From Pseudomonadota bacterium (GTDB lineage Bacteria > Pseudomonadota > Gammaproteobacteria > Acidithiobacillales > Acidithiobacillaceae): a DNA stretch of 5,057 nucleotides. The stretch spans positions 1-5,057 of the forward strand of contig JAKBXD010000149.1 of NCBI GenBank assembly GCA_021840785.1, given 5' to 3'. Shown piece by piece: positions 1-5,057 of this stretch (position 1 is the stretch's first letter; each line of letters begins with the position of its first letter). The notes under the pieces were generated by a model that had not been told where the DNA came from, made no database searches, and saw only the letters and a program-made list of their open reading frames with translations. The translations under genes and the position numbers were made by a program.

Positions 1-772
1 GGGATGGAAAATGGAGACGCTTCTGGGATGTGCTGTCTGGCACGATGAATTCCATAAGAAAGACAGTCCGGCGATGGACTACTACATATTGCGCAACGGA
101 CTTATTACCTGTTGGCTAAGGGAGCATTATTTTTCCAGAACCGCGGCCGTAAATCTTATACTCAGGCGCGTTGCCGCCGCGCTTCTTACCTATCGTTATG
201 AACGTGCGGAGTTCTTGCTCCTCGGTGCGCAAGATGCGCTCAAAGGCCCCGGATTTTTGCGGTCCTTGGAACCTGAGACCTTTCATGCCCATTTGATGAA
301 GACGCAAACGGCCGTACCGACGTCTGGCTACACGCACTTGTATCATGGTGGCTTTGATCGACCCATTCGGCAAAACCAATGGCGGCGCCTTTTTATGGCG
401 CTAACGCTGAATGGACACCTTTTGCCCTCGTTTTTAATGCGTAATAATCGCGACGCGGTCGCGGTAGAACCTCTACACGGCCACCGCTTTGGAGCGATTT
501 TTCGTCATCCAGCAGTCTTATATTATGAACCGACGGGCGGACGGGGCGTACTGTGTCGAATTAATCGGACTCGTTTTTTTGCCCTTGCGACACAACTTCT
601 CAGGACAAGTTTGCGTCTTCTTATCTTTCACAGGCGCATTCGCCATGCATGGCAGAAGTCGGAGCGTGACTTGACCTCGGTGGAGTTCTGGAGGACCTAT
701 TTGGATTTGGATGATGGCGCGTCGCCTAGCACCACCACTCTCAGGGCGGTACCTCGAGTGGTGGGCCGTTAA
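1..772 (+). CDS. GlfT2-like galactofuranosyltransferase, C-terminal part (5' end outside window)
   Basis: The reading frame is open to the left edge (in-frame Gly-Trp-Lys codons precede the Met at base 11), so that Met is internal and only about 256 C-terminal residues are visible. Counting from it, W10-H11, then K17-D18 and Y25-x-x-R28-N29, follow the pattern of mycobacterial GlfT2, where a Trp-His lies at the end of the GT-A domain (the His helps bind the metal) and is followed by a YxxRN segment. The remainder resembles GlfT2 C-terminal domains: a helical stretch (about 43-83) with a D75-A-L-K-G-P motif, and a terminal LTSxEFW motif at 221-227. Such enzymes transfer galactofuranose from UDP-Galf to a growing glycan on the cytoplasmic membrane face. 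The GT-A core with its DxD motif is outside the window, so activity cannot be judged. The stop abuts the start of the DUF4422 gene. The family call is from recall; the exact sugar is uncertain. Confidence 0.8.
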   Translation, partial: GWKMETLLGCAVWHDEFHKKDSPAMDYYILRNGLITCWLREHYFSRTAAVNLILRRVAAALLTYRYERAEFLLLGAQDALKGPGFLRSLEPETFHAHLMKTQTAVPTSGYTHLYHGGFDRPIRQNQWRRLFMALTLNGHLLPSFLMRNNRDAVAVEPLHGHRFGAIFRHPAVLYYEPTGGRGVLCRINRTRFFALATQLLRTSLRLLIFHRRIRHAWQKSERDLTSVEFWRTYLDLDDGASPSTTTLRAVPRVVGR

Positions 773-1747
773 ATGGGTGTGACGATATACTGCGTATACC
801 ACAAAAAAGCGCACCTCATCTCCGGCTCTGCCGTGAGGGCAATCCAGGTCGGTAATGGTAATGATATTGCGCCGGATATTTTACGTGATAATGTGCTTAC
901 GAATATTAACAAAAAGAACGAGAGCTATTGTGAGCTCACCGCGCATTATTGGGCCTGGAGGAATGACAGCACCTCTGACTATATCGGCCTTATGCATTAC
1001 CGGCGTCTATTGTCGTTCGCGCCTAAAACATCCTTTCGGCGAAATAGATGGGGTTTTTGCGTGGTGCCGGCCTTTACCGACGCGCTTTTGTCACAGCTTA
1101 ATCTGAGCGACAAGGAGGTCTCCCAGTACTGCCTAGGGGTCGATATGGTCCTTCCGAATCCTTGGGATGTGAAGCGGTCTGGTTACTCCTCTCTTCGAGA
1201 GCATTATAGGTTCGGGGATGGCCAGCATGTGGCCGATTTGGATGCAGCTCGCGCCATACTCCTGGCTTCTTATCCGGATTTTGTGTCGCATTACGATCGC
1301 GTTATCGGGGGCAGCGTTGCGAGCTTCAATAACATGTTCGTAATGAGGAGAGCGGTTTTTGAGGATTACTCGACTTGGATTTTTGACGTTCTCGAACGCC
1401 TGGAGGCTATCATACCGTGGCGCTCCTATGCTCCCGTCGACCGCCGGGTCTTTGGCTATTTATCGGAGCGCCTACTCAATGTTTGGGTCTCGTGGTACCA
1501 AAGCGCCCATCCTGAGACAATAATTCGATACGCGGACCCAGTTTTTGTCGACGATCCGAGTGAAGAGGCTTTTGCCGTTTACGCGAATCCCCGGACCGTT
1601 GGGAGGCAATTTGCGGCAGCCGTTGTGTTGCGCAGCGTAAAAAATCGCTTCCGCCGCCTTCTTCAGAGAGTTTATGTCCATATCCCTGTCGGTATTCGCC
1701 TTCGCGTTCGGCCGTATGCGGTAAACGTGCTCCGTGCGCTCTTGTAA
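773..1747 (+). CDS. DUF4422 domain protein, putative polysaccharide glycosyltransferase
   Basis: A complete 324-aa protein whose ATG directly follows the TAA of the upstream glycosyltransferase gene, so translation is probably coupled; no strong Shine-Dalgarno is seen. It shows the DUF4422 signature: N49-E50 followed by ELTAHYWAW (54-62), YIGLMHYRR (70-78), a D124-x-V-L-P-N-P segment, NMFVM (187-191), and a C-terminal R225-x-F-G-Y-L-S-E-R-L-L-N (225-236). This family is found in capsule, O-antigen and exopolysaccharide clusters and is generally taken to be a cytoplasmic glycosyltransferase; donor and acceptor cannot be predicted here. Residues 287-324 are rich in Arg and hydrophobic residues and could form an amphipathic membrane-binding tail. 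Partnership with the GlfT2-like enzyme in one glycan pathway is inferred from adjacency. Four hand-counted lines inside the gene give 40-55% GC, below the 60-68% of lines counted in the minus-strand operon. Family call confident, function open. Confidence 0.88.
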   Translation: MGVTIYCVYHKKAHLISGSAVRAIQVGNGNDIAPDILRDNVLTNINKKNESYCELTAHYWAWRNDSTSDYIGLMHYRRLLSFAPKTSFRRNRWGFCVVPAFTDALLSQLNLSDKEVSQYCLGVDMVLPNPWDVKRSGYSSLREHYRFGDGQHVADLDAARAILLASYPDFVSHYDRVIGGSVASFNNMFVMRRAVFEDYSTWIFDVLERLEAIIPWRSYAPVDRRVFGYLSERLLNVWVSWYQSAHPETIIRYADPVFVDDPSEEAFAVYANPRTVGRQFAAAVVLRSVKNRFRRLLQRVYVHIPVGIRLRVRPYAVNVLRALL

Positions 1748-1758
1748 CCAAAGGAAGC

Positions 1759-2055
1759 CTACCCAATCCTTCGGGCCCGAATAAGCCAAGCGCCGGCCAA
1801 CTGCGCCCCGACCCTATCAGCCAATCGCGGGTCGTTCCACACAACCAGCGCACATGGCAAAGGCGCGGACCCTGTTCCGCTGCCAAGGCGCAGGAAACCT
1901 TTGCGCATGATCGCGTCAGCCAAAGCCGTCATGTTATCGTGCCACCATCTCGTGGCGGTACGTGACAAAATGGACCCCATTGCTACAGCGGGGCTTGTGA
2001 GGGAGACGCGAACGGACCCGGCATGGGGGCGCAGAGCCGGGGCTTGCAGAACCAA
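1759..2055 (-). CDS. Doubtful small ORF downstream of the coupling-protein gene, unknown product
   Basis: A 98-aa frame starting at a TTG, with no good Shine-Dalgarno upstream (the preceding bases read ...TTCGTCTCC). An in-frame ATG at 1980 would give 73 aa, also without a clear ribosome site. The frame is the same as that of the coupling-protein gene and has no stop between the latter's TAG (2148-2146) and its own TAG (1761-1759), about 128 codons. The middle and end read like plausible globular protein (T-R-W-W-H-D-N-M, then A-L-V-V-W-N-D-P and a helical finish), but no family is recognised. It could be a genuine last gene of the operon, the degraded end of a gene cut by the neighbouring insertion, or chance openness in GC-rich DNA. 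A + strand ORF (1901-2113) overlaps it and has even less support. Confidence 0.28.
   Translation of the reverse strand: MVLQAPALRPHAGSVRVSLTSPAVAMGSILSRTATRWWHDNMTALADAIMRKGFLRLGSGTGSAPLPCALVVWNDPRLADRVGAQLAGAWLIRARRIG
1770..1781. repeat. 12-bp perfect palindrome
   Basis: TTCGGGCCCGAA is fully self-complementary. It lies 22 bases after the DUF4422 stop codon, close to where composition changes. As RNA it could only form a 4-bp stem with a 4-base loop and has no T-run after it, so it is a poor terminator. A binding site for a dimeric protein or a recombination scar is possible; chance is also possible at this GC content. Confidence 0.5.
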
Positions 2056-2062
2056 GGAGACG
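1990..2062. repeat. Imperfect direct repeat of two words
   Basis: GGGGCTTG at 1990-1997 followed after 4 bases by GGAGACG at 2002-2008. The same two words recur at 2039-2046 and 2056-2062 with a 9-base gap. The offset is 49 bases for the first word and 54 for the second. A short related tail follows each copy (CGAACGGA and AATGGA). This could be an old tandem duplication with an indel or a pair of protein-binding sites; the function is unknown. Confidence 0.5.
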
Positions 2063-2101
2063 AATGGAGCGCAATCACGGCGGCGGGTTAAAAAGTCATA
2101 C

Positions 2102-2136
2102 GGGTGGGCGTAAGCCCCACCCCGAATAGGGTGGGG
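2102..2136 (-). terminator. Hairpin cluster after the coupling-protein gene, possible terminator
   Basis: Three arms: GGGTGGG (2102-2108), CCCCACCC (2115-2122) and GGGTGGGG (2129-2136). The middle and right arms form a perfect 8-bp GC stem with a 6-base loop, beginning 9 bases after the minus-strand TAG of the coupling-protein gene. The middle and left arms can instead form a 7-bp stem with a 7-base loop, so the two structures exclude each other. On the minus strand the left-arm hairpin is followed after 7 bases by TTTTT, which is a weak match to an intrinsic terminator; the other hairpin has no U-tract. Position suggests transcription termination or mRNA 3'-end protection for the conjugation operon. 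The stem would also form in a + strand transcript. Confidence 0.5.
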
Positions 2137-2145
2137 TTGAGAAGG

Positions 2146-4278
2146 CTACATCTCGAAGTCTCCCTCCCTTTTCTCCTCCCCATTTTCCGGCGCAGGCGGA
2201 TTGATGGTCGGAGTAACGATAAGGGGCGCAGCGTTCGCCGCCACTCCATCCCCACCGATTTTCTCAGCCACATCCATTACGACTGAGGCCCCCGGCAGCA
2301 CGCCGTCCAACAGCATCCCCGCCACAAGCTCCGCAAAAGGATCTTCTTCCTCGGCGCCTTTCCCTTCGGTCTTTGGTTTTTCCTTCTCCGGCTGGGTCGA
2401 GGTCCCAAGGCCCGCGCCTTGTGGTCCCTCGCTTTTTGTTTCCGCTTGCGAGCTGGATTTGGTCTGCTCCTTTTGTTGGTTGGGGTTTTGCTGTTTCTGC
2501 GTTCCGCTCTGCCCTCCCTGCCCTTCATCTGCGCCCGCTGGCGCATCCGCCGGGACATCCGCAACCGCGAGCGGAACCTTTCCCCATACCGGGCGGACGT
2601 ACCCCGGCTTAACCCATACCCCCAAGACCTTCGGCTTGACCTGATTGTCACCCGATTGATGAAAAGGCCATTGCAGTACGGCAACCACTTCCGACCCATC
2701 GGGCAACAGTACCCCCAGCACACCCTCCGTGCTTGGACCGAGCTTGTGCCCAAACGCGGCTTCGGGCATTACTGGCTCCTCGGCCCGTTGCCACGACCCC
2801 GACCGGGTGGCGCTTGCGCCCATTAGGGGCTGGGTGACCTGAGAGGAGTATCGCTCCACAATTCTGCGCCCCACCAGGTCGGCGGCAAACTGTTGGTCCT
2901 GTCTCGACTTGCTTTGGCAGATGATTTTAGTGGCGGTCGCAGTCGCCCAGACCGTCAACGTTTCCTTGTCATAGTTTTGGGAGACTTGGGCGATTGATTG
3001 CAAGCCCAGCACCACGCGGCACCCTTTGGACCGGAGGGTGACCAGAGCATCCGTAATACTAGGGATTTTGCCAACCTGAGCGACCTCATCCAGCACAAGC
3101 CAGACGCGCCGCGCGGATGGGGAGCAATCGGGCATATCACCGATCTTCCGTACCAACTGTTCGATAATCGCCGACGCCCATGCTTGGCTCAACTCTCGAC
3201 TGGAGGCGTGCCAACCAATAATGGCAGTATTGGGTCCCTTCCCAGCAAGCCACCCCTCCGCCGACCAGGCTTTGGCTTTCTTCTGCCGTAACGCCAGGTC
3301 CGCGACCCCGAGCTCGACCGTGTGGGTGAGGGCGCCGCTTAACTGGCCCAAGAAGCTGGCCGTCGTTTTGGAGTCCGCACCCATGAGGAAGGCCTTGGCT
3401 GGGGGGTGCTCTTTGGTGATAATTTTTACCAGCGCCTTATAATCGACCAAAACCTTAGCCGCTAGCGCCGCCACATCCGCCAGCGACCACCGACCAGGTT
3501 TTGTTGTCTGGAGATGAGACAGAAGCCCCACCAGCAACCCCCGTGCGCCTTGCGTCCAGATCGGTTCACCGCCACGTGGCAGAGGGATCAACGTCTCGGC
3601 AAGAGCGAACGCATCCAATCGCGTTTGAATGTCATGCCCGAGCGACCAGCGCGCACTTCTGTCGTCGGTGGGAGACAGGAGCGTTGCACCGGGAATCCCG
3701 GCAGTAAAGTCGCCCTTAAAATCCAACACCAGCACCCGGTCCCCTCTCCCGATTGCGGACTGTAATAGAGGCCAGATGACGGTGGTCTTGCCGGACCCGG
3801 GCCCGCCCAAGATGAGAAAGTGCCGACATTCCGCCGCCTGGCTAATATTGATTTTGGGGTGGATAGGAACCCCCACCCCGCCTGGGTACTTCCCCTTTGA
3901 CATAAAAGCCCGAGCGGCCCGGCGTGGGTCGGTATCGATTCTAGGCCCTTTAATGTGCCGCGCGTTAGGGCGAGTTGCGGCGACCCACCCGCCCCACCCG
4001 AAAAACCCGCCCACCACAACACCTAACGCGATGGGGAGCCAACCAAAGGGCGCGGCCAGGATGGGACCGTTTTTTATCAGGAGAGAGAACAGGTCGGGAA
4101 ATATCAGCCGGACCGGGGGGATGGGCTGACGCAATAACAGAAGGAGCAGGAGTACGCCTCCGGCCCACCCAAGCGCCACCCCCAGCCCGCCCGCCGAAAG
4201 GGCCAAAGTGGGACGCTCGCCCGTACTCCAGTTTATATCGGAAAACGTGCCATCTTCGGTTTCAAAATCGTTCTTCAT
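2146..4278 (-). CDS. TraD/TrwB-like type IV coupling protein (conjugative DNA-transfer ATPase)
   Basis: A 710-aa inner-membrane hexameric ATPase of the VirD4/TraD/TrwB class, which brings the relaxosome to the type IV secretion channel and pumps DNA. Two membrane segments lie near residues 26-49 (including a run of seven Leu) and 71-101, with a short loop between them. The motor domain shows Walker A G158-G-P-G-S-G-K164-T-T, a family motif VLVLDFKGD (182-190), Walker B VWLVLDE with D397-E398, and a sensor-like GLQSIAQ (425-431). From about 575 a hydrophilic tail rich in Gln, Lys, Glu and Pro runs to an acidic end (GDFEM). In F TraD a similarly placed tail ends in a TraM-binding peptide. Length is close to F TraD and longer than TrwB. 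The ATG overlaps the preceding stop (ATGA), and GGAGG lies 9 bases upstream. No relaxase gene follows it. It could be named traD, but the exact subfamily is not settled. Confidence 0.93.
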   Translation of the reverse strand: MKNDFETEDGTFSDINWSTGERPTLALSAGGLGVALGWAGGVLLLLLLLRQPIPPVRLIFPDLFSLLIKNGPILAAPFGWLPIALGVVVGGFFGWGGWVAATRPNARHIKGPRIDTDPRRAARAFMSKGKYPGGVGVPIHPKINISQAAECRHFLILGGPGSGKTTVIWPLLQSAIGRGDRVLVLDFKGDFTAGIPGATLLSPTDDRSARWSLGHDIQTRLDAFALAETLIPLPRGGEPIWTQGARGLLVGLLSHLQTTKPGRWSLADVAALAAKVLVDYKALVKIITKEHPPAKAFLMGADSKTTASFLGQLSGALTHTVELGVADLALRQKKAKAWSAEGWLAGKGPNTAIIGWHASSRELSQAWASAIIEQLVRKIGDMPDCSPSARRVWLVLDEVAQVGKIPSITDALVTLRSKGCRVVLGLQSIAQVSQNYDKETLTVWATATATKIICQSKSRQDQQFAADLVGRRIVERYSSQVTQPLMGASATRSGSWQRAEEPVMPEAAFGHKLGPSTEGVLGVLLPDGSEVVAVLQWPFHQSGDNQVKPKVLGVWVKPGYVRPVWGKVPLAVADVPADAPAGADEGQGGQSGTQKQQNPNQQKEQTKSSSQAETKSEGPQGAGLGTSTQPEKEKPKTEGKGAEEEDPFAELVAGMLLDGVLPGASVVMDVAEKIGGDGVAANAAPLIVTPTINPPAPENGEEKREGDFEM

Positions 4279-4523
4279 TTATACCCCCCTCCCAACACCC
4301 GCAACTGCTGCCGGATTTTGGTGATCGCGGCTTGGAGAAACGCGGCGCGGGCCTTTCTTTTCGCCACCGCCTTCAGAACTCTTTTATCTTTTCCGTTCCG
4401 CCCGACGCGGGTCGCCAACCTCCCGGTTTCCGTATCCAACAGCATATTGAGAAAGGCCAGAGCCTTATCTTTTAGTATTTCGACCTCCACATCGTCACCG
4501 CCGGGGAACTTAGTATTAGTCAT
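4275..4523 (-). CDS. Small basic hypothetical protein coupled to the T4CP gene
   Basis: An 82-aa protein of no recognised family. Residues 1-34 are mildly acidic (D10, D11, E13, E15, D30, E32). Residues 35-75 carry about 14 Arg/Lys against a single Asp and are predicted helical, so nucleic-acid binding or contact with an acidic partner is possible. There is no signal peptide or membrane segment. Its ATG overlaps the stop of the 72-aa gene (ATGA), and its own TGA overlaps the T4CP start in the same way, so the three are read from one message with coupled translation. GAGGG lies 7 bases before the start, inside the preceding gene. The gene's last codons (Gly-Gly-Gly-Tyr-Lys) carry the purine-rich ribosome site of the coupling-protein gene. 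An accessory role for the coupling protein or relaxosome is inferred from context only. Confidence 0.78.
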   Translation of the reverse strand: MTNTKFPGGDDVEVEILKDKALAFLNMLLDTETGRLATRVGRNGKDKRVLKAVAKRKARAAFLQAAITKIRQQLRVLGGGYK

Positions 4524-4738
4524 GGATGCGCCCTCAGATTCCGATTCCGGTTTTCAACCCACCGCAATAACCGCTCACGCGTTTTCGCCTCATTCGCTGC
4601 TTCCTCCCGGTCGACCATCCGTTTCCATCGAAGACCTGGGGCGATCCGGGGTCCGCAAAACTGCGGCAAATCTTCCCACCGATTGGCGGTTACAAATTGC
4701 CCCTCGTACTCAGTCACAAAAAACGTTTTACTCTGCAT
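4520..4738 (-). CDS. Small hypothetical protein in the conjugation operon
   Basis: A 72-aa protein of no recognised family. Residues 3-20 alternate in a way that suggests a beta-hairpin (KTFFVTEYEGQFVTANRW). Residues 41-69 are a highly charged helix (R-E-E-A-A-N-E-A-K then R-E-R-L-L-R-W) that could pack as a short coiled coil. A single Cys is at 28. No membrane segment or export signal is seen, so it is probably cytoplasmic. The start is well supported: GGAGG at 4749-4745 lies 6 bases before the ATG. Its TGA overlaps the next ATG by four bases, and it begins 15 bases after the previous gene ends. A + strand ORF (4318-4743) covers the same DNA but lacks this support. Confidence 0.75.
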   Translation of the reverse strand: MQSKTFFVTEYEGQFVTANRWEDLPQFCGPRIAPGLRWKRMVDREEAANEAKTRERLLRWVENRNRNLRAHP

Positions 4739-4753
4739 GGTGAACCTCCGTGA

Positions 4754-4966
4754 TTAATTCAATCGTTGCCGTTGCTTGTATTCGATCATCTTCACCAATA
4801 GCGGGTCATTTCGGCCACGGGCTAGCAGTGCCGCCGTGTGAGCATTTACCCGCTCAATCTCGCCCGGGAGGGGCCGACCGTCCGGGCCGTTTTGCACCTG
4901 GCACCGGTCCAGATCCTCAAACAGCTCATCAAGGATTTCGGAATAGGGTCGTAATCCGTTTAACAT
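4754..4966 (-). CDS. Small acidic-to-basic hypothetical protein in the conjugation operon
   Basis: A 70-aa protein of no recognised family. The N-terminal helix is acidic (E10-I-L-D-E-L-F-E-D-L-D), then a Gly/Pro-rich turn (27-35), then helices ending in a basic tail (Y63-K-Q-R-Q-R). It is probably soluble and cytoplasmic. The start at 4966 is preferred because AAGGAGT (4979-4973) lies 6 bases upstream. An in-frame ATG at 5017 would add 17 residues; it has no ribosome site, but it overlaps the possible stop of the previous gene as TAATG, so coupled initiation there cannot be excluded. The gene ends 15 bases before the 72-aa gene, as part of the same operon as the coupling protein. Confidence 0.72.
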   Translation of the reverse strand: MLNGLRPYSEILDELFEDLDRCQVQNGPDGRPLPGEIERVNAHTAALLARGRNDPLLVKMIEYKQRQRLN

Positions 4967-4972
4967 CGGCGT

Positions 4973-4979
4973 ACTCCTT
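4973..4979 (-). promoter_or_regulatory. Shine-Dalgarno sequence deciding the start of the 70-aa gene
   Basis: AAGGAGT on the minus strand, 6 bases before the ATG at 4966. It is the best ribosome site in the window and favours this start over the upstream in-frame ATG at 5017, which is preceded only by ...GACGCCTGGTA. Confidence 0.7.
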
Positions 4980-5016
4980 ATTGGGTTTATATAAGATGGG
5001 GCGAGGTGGAAATTCA

Positions 5017-5057
5017 TTACCAGGCGTCGCCGAGTTCCCGTTCGTGCTCTTGCGGGC
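5017..5057 (-). CDS. Possible 3' end of an upstream operon gene (partial)
   Basis: One minus-strand frame enters from the right edge and ends in TAA at 5019-5017 after 12 visible codons reading PQEHERELGDAW. The charged, protein-like ending and the TAATG overlap with an in-frame ATG of the next gene suggest the tail of another gene in the same operon. The other two minus frames are also open at the edge, so 12 codons cannot prove it. No function can be assigned. Confidence 0.35.
   Translation of the reverse strand, partial: PQEHERELGDAW

Larger units (their letters stand above)
1748..2145. other. Convergent intergenic segment, GC-rich
   Basis: About 400 bases between the end of the + strand glycan genes and the end of the - strand coupling-protein gene. 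No tRNA, transposase remnant or promoter was recognised. It contains a 12-bp palindrome (1770-1781), a bulged inverted repeat (GCCAC 1941-1945 with GTGGC 1952-1956), an imperfect direct repeat (1990-2008 and 2039-2062), a doubtful minus-strand ORF (1759-2055) and a hairpin cluster (2102-2136). One counted line (1801-1860) is 63% GC, matching the conjugation side rather than the glycosyltransferase side. No U-rich intrinsic terminator follows the DUF4422 gene. Confidence 0.6.

Noticed and set aside
1476..1886. 136-aa minus-strand ORF opposite the end of the DUF4422 gene
   Set aside because: Most of it is antisense to well-conserved DUF4422 residues, and the product is not protein-like in pattern.
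1901..2113. 70-aa + strand ORF in the convergent region
   Set aside because: No ribosome site, low-complexity Arg-rich end, and it overlaps the slightly better minus-strand frame.
1748..2145. tRNA or CRISPR repeat in the intergenic region
   Set aside because: No cloverleaf arms with a T-loop consensus were seen, and there is no regularly spaced identical repeat; the only direct repeat has two copies with uneven gaps.
2277..2753. 158-aa minus-strand ORF in another frame inside the T4CP gene
   Set aside because: Arg/Lys-rich out-of-frame reading of the low-complexity T4CP tail, without an independent ribosome site or family match.
3629..4475. Two overlapping 166-aa + strand ORFs opposite the T4CP motor and N-terminal region
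   Set aside because: They lie antisense to the clearly identified Walker A and membrane segments; their Pro/Arg-rich composition and lack of recognisable domains mark them as shadows.
4318..4743. 141-aa + strand ORF opposite the 72- and 82-aa genes
   Set aside because: It is Ser/Pro-rich in a manner typical of antisense GC-rich frames. The opposite strand has Shine-Dalgarno sites and ATGA overlaps that fit the operon.
4986..4995. TTTATATAAG as a promoter -10 element for the small-gene operon
   Set aside because: On the minus strand a start point there would fall within or next to the Shine-Dalgarno sequence, and no -35 box at proper spacing was found.

Overview
The window looks like DNA from a Gram-negative bacterium, most likely a proteobacterium. 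It carries an F/TrwB-style conjugative coupling protein (type IV coupling protein, T4CP) next to cell-surface polysaccharide glycosyltransferases. The genus cannot be named from the sequence. It is best read as accessory DNA, such as a plasmid, an integrated conjugative element or a genomic island, in which two unrelated gene groups converge.

Left part (1-1747, + strand). The 3' end of a GlfT2-like galactofuranosyltransferase gene enters from outside the window. It is followed with no gap (TAA then ATG) by a complete DUF4422 gene, a family typical of capsule and O-antigen clusters. The two form one transcription unit for building a surface glycan. Hand-counted lines in the DUF4422 gene give about 40-55% GC.

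Middle (1748-2145). About 400 bases lie between the convergent units. They are already GC-rich (one line counted at 63%), like the right-hand side. They hold a 12-bp perfect palindrome beside the composition switch, an imperfect direct repeat, a doubtful minus-strand ORF (1759-2055), and a cluster of GGGTGGG/CCCACCC arms just after the coupling-protein stop codon. Those arms can form either of two mutually exclusive hairpins.

Right part (2146-5057, - strand). A compact operon is read right to left. It contains the last few codons of a possible upstream gene, then three small unrecognised proteins (70-87, 72 and 82 aa), then a 710-aa TraD/TrwB-like ATPase. Junctions are 15 bp, then two ATGA overlaps, and each gene has a visible Shine-Dalgarno sequence. 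Hand-counted lines here give 60-68% GC. The coupling protein would link a relaxase-DNA complex to a type IV secretion channel. Neither the relaxase nor the channel genes are in the window, so they would have to lie beyond the right edge or elsewhere.

The parts most likely to be new are the three small proteins translationally coupled to the T4CP, and the structured 400-bp segment between the conjugation operon and the glycan genes. No RNA gene, insertion sequence, transposase, integrase or CRISPR array was recognised.
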